A stretch of 64,000 nt of DNA from Sphingomonas sp. JUb134 (GTDB lineage: Bacteria; Pseudomonadota; Alphaproteobacteria; Sphingomonadales; Sphingomonadaceae). Numbering within the stretch: the first letter of the stretch is position 1; each line of letters begins with the position of its first letter. This document shows positions 1 through 7,508 of this stretch, piece by piece. Made by a program: the position numbers and the translations under genes. The notes beneath the pieces were generated by a model. The model was not told the DNA's origin. It saw only the letters and a list, made by a program, of their open reading frames with translations, and ran no database searches. The stretch spans positions 879,001-943,000 of the forward strand of contig NZ_SLYP02000001.1 in assembly GCF_004341505.2 (NCBI RefSeq). The letters run 5' to 3'.

Positions 1-1024
1 TCCGCTCCTCGGGGATATGGGCGAATGACAGGGAAACACCGCCATGCGGCCCGGCCCGGCCCTCGTTGATCTCTCGCGCGATCGCGATGTCGAGATAGCG
101 AGATGCGTTGGTGGTGGTGAAGGGAAACACCTTCTCGTCGAGGACCTCCTCGACCGACAGGTCGGCGGGAACATAATCGCGCAAGAACGCGTGCCCTTCG
201 CTGTTGGTGATCTCGGGGTGGAGGATGAAGCAGGACTTGCTGAAGAGCTGGACGTAAGGATGGATGAGCGCCGGTCCGAACTGATGAAATTCGAGATTGA
301 CCAATTCGGCGCCGTGCCGGAGACAGATGGCCTGACCGTCGCCGCTCATTTCGGCGGTCGAAACCTGCTGCTGGAAGGCCCCATGCATGCCGCCGGTGCC
401 GAGCACCACGGCCGGCGCGATATAGTGGATCAGCCGCTGTCGTTCGCCGTCGAAGGCGAGCACACCGCTGATCGCGCCGTCCCGATCGCGGACAAGATCG
501 ATCAGCATCACGGGCGCGTCGACATGCACGCCGGTCCGCACCAGTTCGTCGCTGATCGCGTCGACAAAGGCCTTGCCGGTGCGGCCGCCCACGCCCATTG
601 CGCGACCATAGGTTCCGAAGTCGCTGCGGATCAGTTTGTAATCGGTGGATTGCTCTTCGGGTTGCGCCGGCAACCGATCGAACTGGACGCCGAGGTCGAT
701 GAGGTCCTGAATGCGCTTGGGCGCATCTTCCGCCAATACCTGAACCAGCGCGGGATCGATGAAACCCTGCCCCGCCCGCATGGTGTCGTTGAAATGCACC
801 TCCGCGCTGTCCTTGCGGTCGCCATATCCGGCGGCCCCCATGGACATGATCTCGCTGGCGCCATGAACCGTACTGCCGCCGGTTCGTAAGGGCGCCTTGG
901 CGAGGAGGTGGACGTCGGCGCCCGCCTGGCGCGCCGAGAGCGCGGCGCGCGAAGCCGCACCGCCCCCGCCGACGACGACGACGTCGGTCTTGATCGTGAT
1001 GAGTTCAAGTGGAAGCTGGGTCAT
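1..1024 (-). CDS. FAD-dependent oxidoreductase, fumarate reductase/succinate dehydrogenase flavoprotein type (3' end outside window)
   Basis: The minus strand is open from an ATG at 1024 to the window edge, giving about 341 residues with no stop. The N-terminus carries a dinucleotide-binding fold (VVVVGGGGAASRAAL, about residue 15), then a TGGST flavin loop and the segment SGDGQAICLRHGAELVNLEF, which is typical of the fumarate reductase/L-aspartate oxidase flavoprotein family. The family transfers electrons between FAD and a carboxylic acid or steroid-like substrate. The specific substrate cannot be told, and the C-terminal active-site region is mostly missing. It lies 20 bases downstream of an acyl-CoA dehydrogenase on the same strand, so it probably belongs to a catabolic CoA-thioester cluster. 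An ETF- or quinone-linked role is possible but not visible. Confidence 0.85.
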   Translation of the reverse strand, partial: MTQLPLELITIKTDVVVVGGGGAASRAALSARQAGADVHLLAKAPLRTGGSTVHGASEIMSMGAAGYGDRKDSAEVHFNDTMRAGQGFIDPALVQVLAEDAPKRIQDLIDLGVQFDRLPAQPEEQSTDYKLIRSDFGTYGRAMGVGGRTGKAFVDAISDELVRTGVHVDAPVMLIDLVRDRDGAISGVLAFDGERQRLIHYIAPAVVLGTGGMHGAFQQQVSTAEMSGDGQAICLRHGAELVNLEFHQFGPALIHPYVQLFSKSCFILHPEITNSEGHAFLRDYVPADLSVEEVLDEKVFPFTTTNASRYLDIAIAREINEGRAGPHGGVSLSFAHIPEER

Positions 1025-1044
1025 GTCGCTCTCTGCGATAAAGG

Positions 1045-2214
1045 TCAGGAGAAGAGGTCTCGCGCGACGATGTTGCGCTGGATCTCGTTGGTGCCGCCGA
1101 AGATCTGGAAAAGCTTGGATTCGCGGAAGTGACGCTGCATCGCGAATTCCATGCAATAGCCGTTGGCGCCCATCACCTGCAGGCCGTTGGTGGCGATCTG
1201 GACATAGGCGTCCGATGCGAACGTCTTGGCCTGCGACGCCTGCGCCGAACAGGGCTCGCCATCAGCCAGGAGGCGCGCAGCCCGCAGCACCAGCAACCGG
1301 CTGGCATCGACCAGCGTCTTGGCATCCACGAGCTTGTGCGAAATCGCCTGGAACTGGGTGATCGAACGGCCGAACTGGTGGCGATCCACCGCATATCCGC
1401 TCGCCAGATCGTAGGCCGCCTGCGCTGCCCCGGTGCAGATCGCGCCGAGCGCCACGCGCTCCTTGGCGAGCACGGTGCTGAGCTGGCGCCACCCCTTGTG
1501 GAGTGGGCCGACCATCATGTCGGCAGCGACACGGACATCGCTGAAGACCACCTCGCAGGTGCGAATGGCATGGCCGCCGAGCATGTCGATCGGATTGATG
1601 GTGATGCCGCCCGCATCCTTGGGCACGAGGAACAGGGAAATCCCGTCATGCGGCTTGGCATCCGGGTCAGTGCGACAGGCGACGAGGAAATAGTCGGCCT
1701 GCAGCGCGCCGGTGATCCACATCTTGGTGCCGTTGATGACATAGGCGTCGCCGTCTGGGCGGGCCGACGTGGTCAGGCTGGCGGCATCCGAGCCCGAACC
1801 GTTCTCGCTGAGCGCGAAGGCGAAGAAGGCCTTGCCCTGGGCGAGCAGCGGCAGGGTCTTGCGCTGGATCTCGTCCGACGCGAACCGGGCCAGCGCCCCG
1901 CCGACCATGTTCACGTTCATGTTCCAGTAGCGCGCGAGAGCGACCGAATGATAACCGAGCACCTCGAGCATCGCGACCATGTCGAGATATCCGCCGACGC
2001 CGCCATGCTCCTCGGGCAGCGTGACGGCGAAATAGCCCTGTTCGGCCATGCCGTCGACGAGTTGCTGGGGAAAGCGTTTATGCTCGTCGCACTCGCGAAC
2101 ATAATCCGGCGTCGCATGCCGGCTCAGGAAGCCATCGACACTGGTGCGAAAGGCGATCTGGTCGTCGCCCAGATAAGGCCGCAAATCGGCTTGTATTTCC
2201 TGCTCCCGGTGCAT
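1045..2214 (-). CDS. acyl-CoA dehydrogenase
   Basis: A 389-residue flavoprotein of normal family length that oxidises an acyl-CoA to the 2,3-enoyl-CoA and passes electrons to ETF. Visible family features are the FAD-binding segment FALSENGSGSD (about 134-144), KMWITGA, RHQFGRSITQFQ and the C-terminal IFGGTNEIQRN. In short- and medium-chain enzymes the residue before GTNEI is the catalytic glutamate; here it is glycine. A glutamate in LAKERVALG aligns with the alternative catalytic position of isovaleryl-CoA-type enzymes, so activity is likely retained (inference from memory of the family). The ATG at 2214 has an AAGGA ribosome site. The neighbours, a flavoprotein and an enoyl-CoA hydratase fragment, suggest a beta-oxidation-like cluster. 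Confidence 0.93.
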   Translation of the reverse strand: MHREQEIQADLRPYLGDDQIAFRTSVDGFLSRHATPDYVRECDEHKRFPQQLVDGMAEQGYFAVTLPEEHGGVGGYLDMVAMLEVLGYHSVALARYWNMNVNMVGGALARFASDEIQRKTLPLLAQGKAFFAFALSENGSGSDAASLTTSARPDGDAYVINGTKMWITGALQADYFLVACRTDPDAKPHDGISLFLVPKDAGGITINPIDMLGGHAIRTCEVVFSDVRVAADMMVGPLHKGWRQLSTVLAKERVALGAICTGAAQAAYDLASGYAVDRHQFGRSITQFQAISHKLVDAKTLVDASRLLVLRAARLLADGEPCSAQASQAKTFASDAYVQIATNGLQVMGANGYCMEFAMQRHFRESKLFQIFGGTNEIQRNIVARDLFS

Positions 2215-2238
2215 GTTCTTGTCCTTTTAAGATTTAGC

Positions 2239-2852
2239 CTAGATGTGGCGCCACTGCGGGGGGCGCTTCTCGAGGAAGGAGTTCCACCCCTCTGCGGCAT
2301 CCTGGGTTTGATAGATGGCGACGTAGAGCGCGCGTTCTCTTTCGAGATACGCGCGGAACTCTCGACGGAAATCGTCGTGCAGGAGCTTGGTCACCGCGCG
2401 CATCGAATGTACCGGACGCGCGGCCAGTTCGTTTGCAATGCGAAGTGACACATCGAGCGCAGCGCCGGTCGGAACGACCTCGTCCACTATGCCCTGGGTT
2501 TCCGCAGCTCCGATCGGATAGATCTCACCGCGGGCCAGCCAGCGATAGGCGCGCGCTGCGCCAAGCAACCGCTCGAGCAGCGGGATCCCGCCAGTCCCGG
2601 GAAAACCACCGCGATTGATTTCCGGCAAGCCCAGACGCGCGCCCTCGGCGATGATGCGCATCTGGCAACACAAAGCGATCTCGAAGCCACCCCCAAGGCA
2701 TGCGCCTTCGATGGCCGCGATCAGCGGCTTGTCGAGTTCGACGAGGGCGAGCGCCATGGCATGGCCGTTGCGGCAATGCGCCTCGGCCACGGCCGGATCG
2801 CTGCGGCGTCCGAATTCCTTGAGGTCAGCGCCCGCGCAGAAATTTTCGCCGC
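2239..2852 (-). pseudogene. enoyl-CoA hydratase/isomerase, 5' end removed at an IS21-like element
   Basis: From 2852 the frame reads GENFCAGADLKEF, then ACLGGGFEIALCCQMRI and FPGTGGIPLLERLLG: the oxyanion-hole and catalytic regions of a crotonase that hydrates enoyl-CoA. About 50-60 N-terminal residues expected for the family are missing. An open frame continues upstream to 2904, but its first residues are encoded by the inverted end of the IS21-like element, so that start is an artefact. The missing 5' part does not appear on the far side of the element, so the gene was truncated by rearrangement and not merely split. The gap to the acyl-CoA dehydrogenase (24 bases) suggests they were once one operon. 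Confidence 0.85.
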
Positions 2853-2920
2853 TGTCAACGGCGGAGCAAAACCAGGCCAGCGGGGCGGAGTAAAAGCAGG
2901 CCACTTGAGGCGCGCGCTGA

Positions 2921-2960
2921 CGATATGAAAAGGGCCCCGATCGGGGCCCTTTTCATATCG
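2921..2960. terminator. 40-bp perfect palindrome, probable bidirectional terminator inside the IS21-like element
   Basis: The two 20-base arms are exact reverse complements meeting at 2940/2941. Each arm contains an A/T run (GAAAA...TTTTC) outside a GGGCCCC core, so transcripts in either direction would form a strong hairpin followed by a U-tract. It lies about 20 bases past the istB stop and just inside the left end repeats. It probably ends istAB transcription and blocks read-through from flanking DNA. Confidence 0.75.
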
Positions 2961-2981
2961 TTGCCGTCCTCGGCCTGATGG

Positions 2982-3833
2982 TCAGGAAGATAATATCTCA
3001 CCGGTGTCCGGGTCGGACAGGGCACTGGCCTGGTTTTGCTCCGCCCCGCGACGTTTGCGTCCGGTGGACTGCTTGAGGCGATAGCTGTCGCCGTTCATGG
3101 TCAGGATGGTGGCATGGTGGGTGAGCCGGTCGAGCAGTGCGCCGGTCAGCCGCTCGGAGGCGAGCACCTGCGTCCAGTCCTCGAACGGCAGGTTGGAGGT
3201 GATGATGGTCGAGCCGCGCTCGTAGCGCTGCGACAGCACCTCGAAGAGCAGTTCGGCGCCGGTCGGGGACAACGGGACGTAGCCGAGTTCATCGACGACG
3301 AGCAGCTTCACGGCCGCCATCTCGCGTTGGAGCTTGAGCAGCCGTCGCTCGTCTCGCGCCTCCATCAACTGGTTCACCAGCGAGGCCGCGGTAGTGAAGG
3401 CGACTGTGAAGCCCTTCTGGCAAGCCGCCAGGCCGAGCGCGAGGGCTACATGCGTCTTGCCTGTCCCGCTGTTGCCGAGCGCAATGACGTTCTCGCGGCG
3501 CAGGATATATTCGCACCGTGCGAGCTCGACCACCATCATCTTGTTCAGGCTGGGGATGGCGGTGAACTCGAAGGTGTCGAAGCTCTTCACAGCCGGGAAA
3601 CGGGCTGCGCGGATCCGTCGCTCGATGGTCCGGCGCTCGCGGTCGATGAGCTCCAACTCGATAAGCCGCAACAGGTAGCGCGTGTGGTCGACCCCGCCTT
3701 GCGCGCATTCGCGCGCGACCTTTTCGTACTCGCGCAGAACGGTTGGCAGTTTGAGTTGTTTGAGATGATGGGCGAGCAGCACCTGTGGCGTACCTGCGGT
3801 CGTGCCCACCGGCATGGCGTCCTTGTCCGTCAT
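2982..3833 (-). CDS. istB: IS21-family helper ATPase IstB
   Basis: A 283-residue AAA+ ATPase that assists the IstA transposase in assembling the target complex. The Walker A motif is GNSGTGKT (about residues 119-126), Walker B is LLVVDELGY, and STIITSNLPFEDW is the sensor region. The start is the ATG at 3833, which overlaps the istA stop in ATGA, a standard translational coupling in this family. The last 30 or so residues (RRGAEQNQASAL) are encoded by an extra copy of the element's terminal repeat, so the coding region and the end sequence overlap in function. Confidence 0.93.
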   Translation of the reverse strand: MTDKDAMPVGTTAGTPQVLLAHHLKQLKLPTVLREYEKVARECAQGGVDHTRYLLRLIELELIDRERRTIERRIRAARFPAVKSFDTFEFTAIPSLNKMMVVELARCEYILRRENVIALGNSGTGKTHVALALGLAACQKGFTVAFTTAASLVNQLMEARDERRLLKLQREMAAVKLLVVDELGYVPLSPTGAELLFEVLSQRYERGSTIITSNLPFEDWTQVLASERLTGALLDRLTHHATILTMNGDSYRLKQSTGRKRRGAEQNQASALSDPDTGEILSS

Positions 3834-5317
3834 GCTGCCAGCACCGCATAGTCGGCCGCGCACGTCGTTTTGACGTCCATCTTGGGCACGTGCGGATACG
3901 CCGCTAAATCCAGGCGCGGCGGACGGCGCTCGATACGCGCCAGCGCGATGAGTTTTACCGCGTCAAAACCAGGTGCGCCCAACTGGACTGCCTCGGTCAC
4001 GGCATCCGTGACGATGGGAAGCGGCATCGCCTCGAGCAGCCGCAGCACCTGGATGAACTCGCGTTTACCCTTGTTGCCCATCCGGGCCTCGAGCAGGTGG
4101 CGCAGATGCTGGAAGATGTCCGGCAGGTTCCAGTCCTGAAGGGCTGCCGCCTGGTCGAGCGCACCGGGCTTGGTCTCGATGAGCGCGAGATAGTGCAGTG
4201 GGTTGGAGACGAATACGCCTTCGTCGTAGCAACGCGCGTGCCGGGCAATCTCTTCGCCCGCGCATATGATGACGACCTCGTCGACGAACCCCTTCACCAT
4301 CACGTCGCGGTAGCCGTACGCGGTCGGCACCGAATAGTCGTTGGTCCGGTAGCGCACCATCGCGGTCGACGACACGCGCGCCGCGCGTTTCTCGCATGGC
4401 TCCAGTGGTACGGACGGCAGCGTGCGCAATGCCGATACGTCTGCCGCCAGCCGCTCGGCAATGGTCTGCGCGTGCTGACCGGCATGCTCGCCCTGGCGCG
4501 TACGGCAGGACTCCTCGAACCTGGCGTTCAGGACATCGAAATTGGCAGCGACCGGCACGGGCACCATGAAGTTGTTGCGCGCAAACTTCACCAGCCCCTC
4601 GACCTTGCCTTTGTCGTTGCCTCGCGCTGGACGCGCAAAACGGTCCTGAAACAGGTAGTGGCTGACCAACTCGGTGAAGGCGCGTGTGCGCTCGCGCGTT
4701 CCATCGCCGCAGATCTTTGCCACGGCGATGGTTGTGTTGTCGTAGAGGATGGACAGCGGCACGCCCCCGAAGAACGCGAATGCCGACACGTGCCCGTCAA
4801 GAAACGCCTCGGTCGTCTCGCGCGGATACGCCTTGAAGAAGCAGGCATCCGACTGCGGCAGCGACATGCAGAAATAGTGGATCTTCATCCGCTCCCCGCC
4901 GACGACCGCGACCGCCTCGCCAAAGTCGACCTGTGCATGCCCCGGCGGGTGCGCCAGCGGCACGAAGGTCTCGCGCCCGCGGGCCCTGCACAGCCGCACA
5001 TGGTCCTTCACCATCGTGTAGCCGCCCGTATAGCCATGCTCGTCGCGCAGCCGCTCAAAGATCCGCTTGGCCGTGTGCTGCTGCTTGCCCGGCGCCTCGC
5101 GGTCGGCTGCCAGGATTGCGTCGATAACCGGTAGCAGCGTCCCGAGCTTCGGCTTGGTCGGAGGTTTCGTCCGGCGGTATCCAGGAGGCGCCGAATACAG
5201 GCACATCTTGCGTACCGTATCCCGGTTCAGCCCGAACACCTCCGCCGCTTCCCGGCGACTATGCCCCTCGACAAATACAAACCGTCTGACCGCTGCGTAG
5301 CTCTCCACGACAAACAT
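3830..5317 (-). CDS. istA: IS21-family transposase IstA
   Basis: A 495-residue DDE transposase. An N-terminal helix-turn-helix (GHSRREAAEVFGLNRDTVRK, about residues 18-37) precedes the catalytic core, with candidate acidic residues in HAQVDFGEA, LYDNTTIAV and NDKGKVEGLV. A beta-barrel-like C-terminal part follows. The ATG at 5317 is preferred over an upstream in-frame start because a purine-rich stretch lies before it and the protein then begins like other IstA proteins. The reading frame is intact. With an intact istB and both ends present, the element may still be active. Confidence 0.93.
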   Translation of the reverse strand: MFVVESYAAVRRFVFVEGHSRREAAEVFGLNRDTVRKMCLYSAPPGYRRTKPPTKPKLGTLLPVIDAILAADREAPGKQQHTAKRIFERLRDEHGYTGGYTMVKDHVRLCRARGRETFVPLAHPPGHAQVDFGEAVAVVGGERMKIHYFCMSLPQSDACFFKAYPRETTEAFLDGHVSAFAFFGGVPLSILYDNTTIAVAKICGDGTRERTRAFTELVSHYLFQDRFARPARGNDKGKVEGLVKFARNNFMVPVPVAANFDVLNARFEESCRTRQGEHAGQHAQTIAERLAADVSALRTLPSVPLEPCEKRAARVSSTAMVRYRTNDYSVPTAYGYRDVMVKGFVDEVVIICAGEEIARHARCYDEGVFVSNPLHYLALIETKPGALDQAAALQDWNLPDIFQHLRHLLEARMGNKGKREFIQVLRLLEAMPLPIVTDAVTEAVQLGAPGFDAVKLIALARIERRPPRLDLAAYPHVPKMDVKTTCAADYAVLAA

Positions 5318-5413
5318 CCCCGCCGCTCCGCAAAGGGAGCAGCTTACCAACTGGCCGGATTTTACTCCGCCCCCGACGGCACTGCGCCGGCGGTCCTGTG
5401 GCCTGGTTTGTCA

Positions 5414-5705
5414 CCGCCCTTCACAGCCGTTCTTTCCCAAGAGCCACGGCCGGCCGCGGGTGGATGACCGACGGGTTCTGAGCGGCATCGTCTTCGTCAA
5501 CCGCAATGGGCTGCGCTGGCGAGATGCGCCCAGCGCCTATGGGCCACACAAGACGCTCTACAACCGATGGAAGCGCTGGGGTGAGGCAGGCGTGTTCACG
5601 CGGATGATGGAAGGGTTGGCGGCGGCAGGCGCCGAGCCGAAGACGGTTATGATCGACGCCACCTACCTGAAGGCGCACCGCACGGCATCGAGCCTGCGGG
5701 TAAAA
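5414..5705 (+). pseudogene. IS5-family transposase, N-terminal fragment
   Basis: In one frame from 5415 the sequence reads PFFPKSHGRPRVDDRRVLSG, then NGLRWRDAPSAYGPHKTLYN and MIDATYLKAHRTASSLRVK. This is the N-terminal third of an IS5/IS427-type DDE transposase, including the first catalytic aspartate (MIDAT). Roughly 15 residues that normally come first are missing at the IS21-like boundary. At 5705 the frame runs into the IS110-family element and continues as meaningless sequence to a stop at 5831. The matching C-terminal part is at 7058-7489. Confidence 0.85.
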
Positions 5706-5720
5706 CGTATGGCTCGCCCC

Positions 5721-5957
5721 GTCGGCAAGCGGTTTGTGTCTGATGTTCTGAGCAGTCTGCGAAAACGTATCCGGCCTTCCAACACGAGGTTGTTGGCCAA
5801 GATGGAGATCCGCGCGTCCTGGTCCTCATAAAGGGGCCGGCATCGAGTGCCATTTTTAGCCATAGGGTTCCGGGACACCGGTCGACTGTCAGGCCATCTT
5901 TCACTCACCTCCCGCAGACATCATTTAGCTGGCGCAAGGCGCGCCGGCCGAGCTTGT
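5721..5957 (-). ncRNA. candidate guide RNA (seekRNA/bridge RNA) region of the IS110-family element
   Basis: This is the noncoding stretch downstream of the transposase, the place where IS1111-type elements are reported to encode their guide RNA. Two short segments match the element's own insertion junctions. AAAACGTAT at 5762-5770 repeats the left junction at 5702-5710 (target AAAA plus element start). CATAAAGGGG at 5827-5836 repeats the right junction at 7054-7063 (element end plus target). Small inverted repeats such as GGCA...TGCC (5839-5852) could form stems. RNA boundaries and strand are inferred: the transposase direction is assumed. No promoter was identified. Confidence 0.6.
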
Positions 5958-6983
5958 TCAGGCTGCTTGTGCAACCGGATCGTAGGTGCGCTCGTGTCGC
6001 AGCAGCGCCCACACGATACGCGCCATCTTGGCGGCCAATGCCACCACGACGGTGTTGTGATGAGAACGTGAGAGGAGACCGCGCAGCCAGGCGCCAAGTC
6101 GCGTATCGCTCTTGCTCATGACCGGCAGGGACGCACGCGCACCTTGGATCAGGTTCTTGCGCAGGTAACGGCTCCCACGTTTGGTGATACCGAGCAACCG
6201 CGGCTTGCCTCCGGTCGTTGCCTGCCGCGGCACCAAGCCCAGCCATGCGGCAAGGTCGCGCCCGCGCCCGAAGGTCCGGGCATCCCCGATCGCTGCCACC
6301 AGCGCAGTGGCATTAAGCGCACCGATGCCGGGAATGGTCAGCAATCGCCGTGTCCGTTCATCCGCCCGAGCCGCATCGGTGAACTCGGCATCGAGATCTG
6401 CGATCCGTTCGTCGAGCGCGCTCCAGCGCAGGCGCATGTCGCTCACCAGCCGGTGAATGCGGGAGCCGAGTACCGGTTCGTCACCATCCAGCATCTCACC
6501 CAGCCGAAGGGCAAGCTTTGCACGCCCCTGTGGGACGATGTAACCGCGTTCGAGGAGGAGGCTCCTGATCTGGTTCATCAGGGAGGTGCGGTCTCCGACA
6601 AGCTGGTCACGGATACGATGGAGCGTCTGCATGTCGAGTTGCTCCTCGGTCTTTAGCTCGACAAACCGCATAGTCGGCCGTGTCGCCGCCTCGGCGATCG
6701 CCTCGGCATCACGATCATCGTTTTTCTGCGCCTTGACGTAAGGGCGGACGTATTCCGGCGACATCAATCGTACCGCATGGCCTTGTCGCGCCAAGGCACG
6801 TCCCATGTGATGCGCACCGCAGCAGGCCTCCATCGCCACAACGCAGGCCGGCAAGGTCGCCGCGTAGGTGATGACTGTCTCGCGCCGCATTCGTCGGCGG
6901 ACGACAACCTTGCCAATTGCGTCCAGCCCAACCACGCTGCAGCTGTTCTTGCCAAGATCGATCCCGAGCACAGAAATGTCCAT
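5958..6983 (-). CDS. IS110-family transposase (DEDD recombinase)
   Basis: A 341-residue transposase with the RuvC-like DEDD core at its N-terminus: GIDLGKN (about residues 7-13), VAMEACCGAH, and KNDDRDAEAIAE. The C-terminal Tnp_20-like domain has IPGIGALNATALVAAIGD and GRDLAAWLGLVPRQ, and normally supplies a catalytic serine (a serine-containing stretch, TKRGSRYLRKNL, is present). The start at 6983 (MDISVLGIDLGK) is preferred over an in-frame ATG at 7052, because the longer form would begin within the terminal repeat. The frame is intact, so the element may be active. The family uses an element-encoded RNA to choose its target. Confidence 0.93.
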   Translation of the reverse strand: MDISVLGIDLGKNSCSVVGLDAIGKVVVRRRMRRETVITYAATLPACVVAMEACCGAHHMGRALARQGHAVRLMSPEYVRPYVKAQKNDDRDAEAIAEAATRPTMRFVELKTEEQLDMQTLHRIRDQLVGDRTSLMNQIRSLLLERGYIVPQGRAKLALRLGEMLDGDEPVLGSRIHRLVSDMRLRWSALDERIADLDAEFTDAARADERTRRLLTIPGIGALNATALVAAIGDARTFGRGRDLAAWLGLVPRQATTGGKPRLLGITKRGSRYLRKNLIQGARASLPVMSKSDTRLGAWLRGLLSRSHHNTVVVALAAKMARIVWALLRHERTYDPVAQAA

Positions 6984-7057
6984 GACCTTCGCTCCTTCCG
7001 CAAACGACCCGCTGTCGTGAAGCAACAACGGTTCAGATAAGGGGCGAGCCATCCATA

Positions 7058-7489
7058 AAGGGGGGCCTTGGCCGCCTGATCGGACGCACCAAGGGCGGCA
7101 TGAACACCAAGCTCCATGCCGTAGCCGATGCGAACGGACGCCCCTTGAGCTTCTTTATGACCGCCGGGCAGGTCAGCGATTACACCGGGGCGGCCGCGTT
7201 GCTGGACGACCTGCCGAAGGCTCAGTGGCTGCTAGGTGACCGCGGCTACGACGCCGACTGGTTCAGGGATGCGCTCCAGGCCAAGGGCATCCAACCCTGC
7301 ATCCCAGGGCGGCGGTCCCGCAACGAGCCGGTCAGGTACGACAAGCGCCGCTATCGACGCCGCAGCCGCATCGAGATCATGTTCGGCCGCCTCAAGGACT
7401 GGCGACGCGTCGCAACCCGCTACGACCGCTGCCCGACCGCCTTCTTCTCCGCCATCGCCCTCGCTGCCACCGTCATCTTCTGGCTGTAA
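7058..7489 (+). pseudogene. IS5-family transposase, C-terminal fragment
   Basis: The frame resumes at about 7058 as KGGLGRLIGRTKGGMNTKLH and carries the second acidic region (GDRGYDADWFRDAL) and the third (RIEIMFGRLKDWRR), ending at a TAA at 7489. An ATG at 7100 would allow translation of about 129 residues, but without the first catalytic aspartate it would not be a working transposase. It is the other half of the fragment ending at 5705. Confidence 0.85.
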
Positions 7490-7508
7490 TCAACGAGTCC
7501 TGACCCTA

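Larger units (their letters stand above)
2853..5413 (-). mobile_element. IS21-family insertion sequence
   Basis: About 2.56 kb with istA and istB on the minus strand. The ends read TGTCAACGG... and ...GGTTTGTCA, giving the 5'-TG...CA-3' termini of the family. Inside each end there are repeated copies of a unit close to GGGGCGGAGTAAAAxCAGGCCA: 2860-2880 and 2883-2903 at the left, about 5350-5373 (inverted) at the right. Another inverted copy lies at about 3020-3046 inside the 3' end of istB. Both outer flanks carry CCGC, which looks like a 4-bp target duplication. The left flank, however, is an enoyl-CoA hydratase gene and the right flank an IS5 transposase gene, so this is not one simple insertion site. 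Confidence 0.85.
5706..7057 (-). mobile_element. IS110-family (IS1111-type) insertion sequence
   Basis: About 1.35 kb inserted in the IS5 transposase gene. Subterminal inverted repeats ATGGCTCGCCCC at 5709-5720 and GGGGCGAGCCAT at 7041-7052 lie a few bases inside the junctions, as in the IS1111 group. The edges were set by joining the two IS5 fragments: ...CTGCGGGTAAAA at the left and AAGGGGGGCCTT at the right restore the frame (SLRVKKGGLGR). One or two A residues at each edge are ambiguous. No target duplication is needed, as expected for the family. A 237-base noncoding stretch lies between the transposase stop and the left inverted repeat. Confidence 0.85.
5414..7506 (+). mobile_element. 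IS5-family element remnant, 5' truncated and split by an IS110-family element
   Basis: The transposase reading frame begins at the IS21-like boundary without its first residues, runs to about 5705, and resumes at about 7058. The right end, after the transposase stop at 7489, reads GAGTCCTGACCC and stops at 7506 next to a TA, consistent with the terminal repeat and TA-type target of the IS427 group of the IS5 family. The left terminal repeat is gone. The element cannot move by itself. Confidence 0.75.

Noticed and set aside
2853..2904. Extended N-terminus of the enoyl-CoA hydratase reading frame (MACFYSAPLAW)
   Set aside because: These residues are encoded by the IS21-like terminal repeats, not by hydratase sequence, so the gene is truncated.
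2849..5417. CCGC on both sides of the IS21-like element as a true target duplication
   Set aside because: The two flanks belong to different genes, so a single insertion event does not explain the site; a four-base match can be chance.
5706..5831. Continuation of the IS5 fragment as a 123-residue protein
   Set aside because: The part after 5705 is the IS110-family noncoding tail read in a chance frame.
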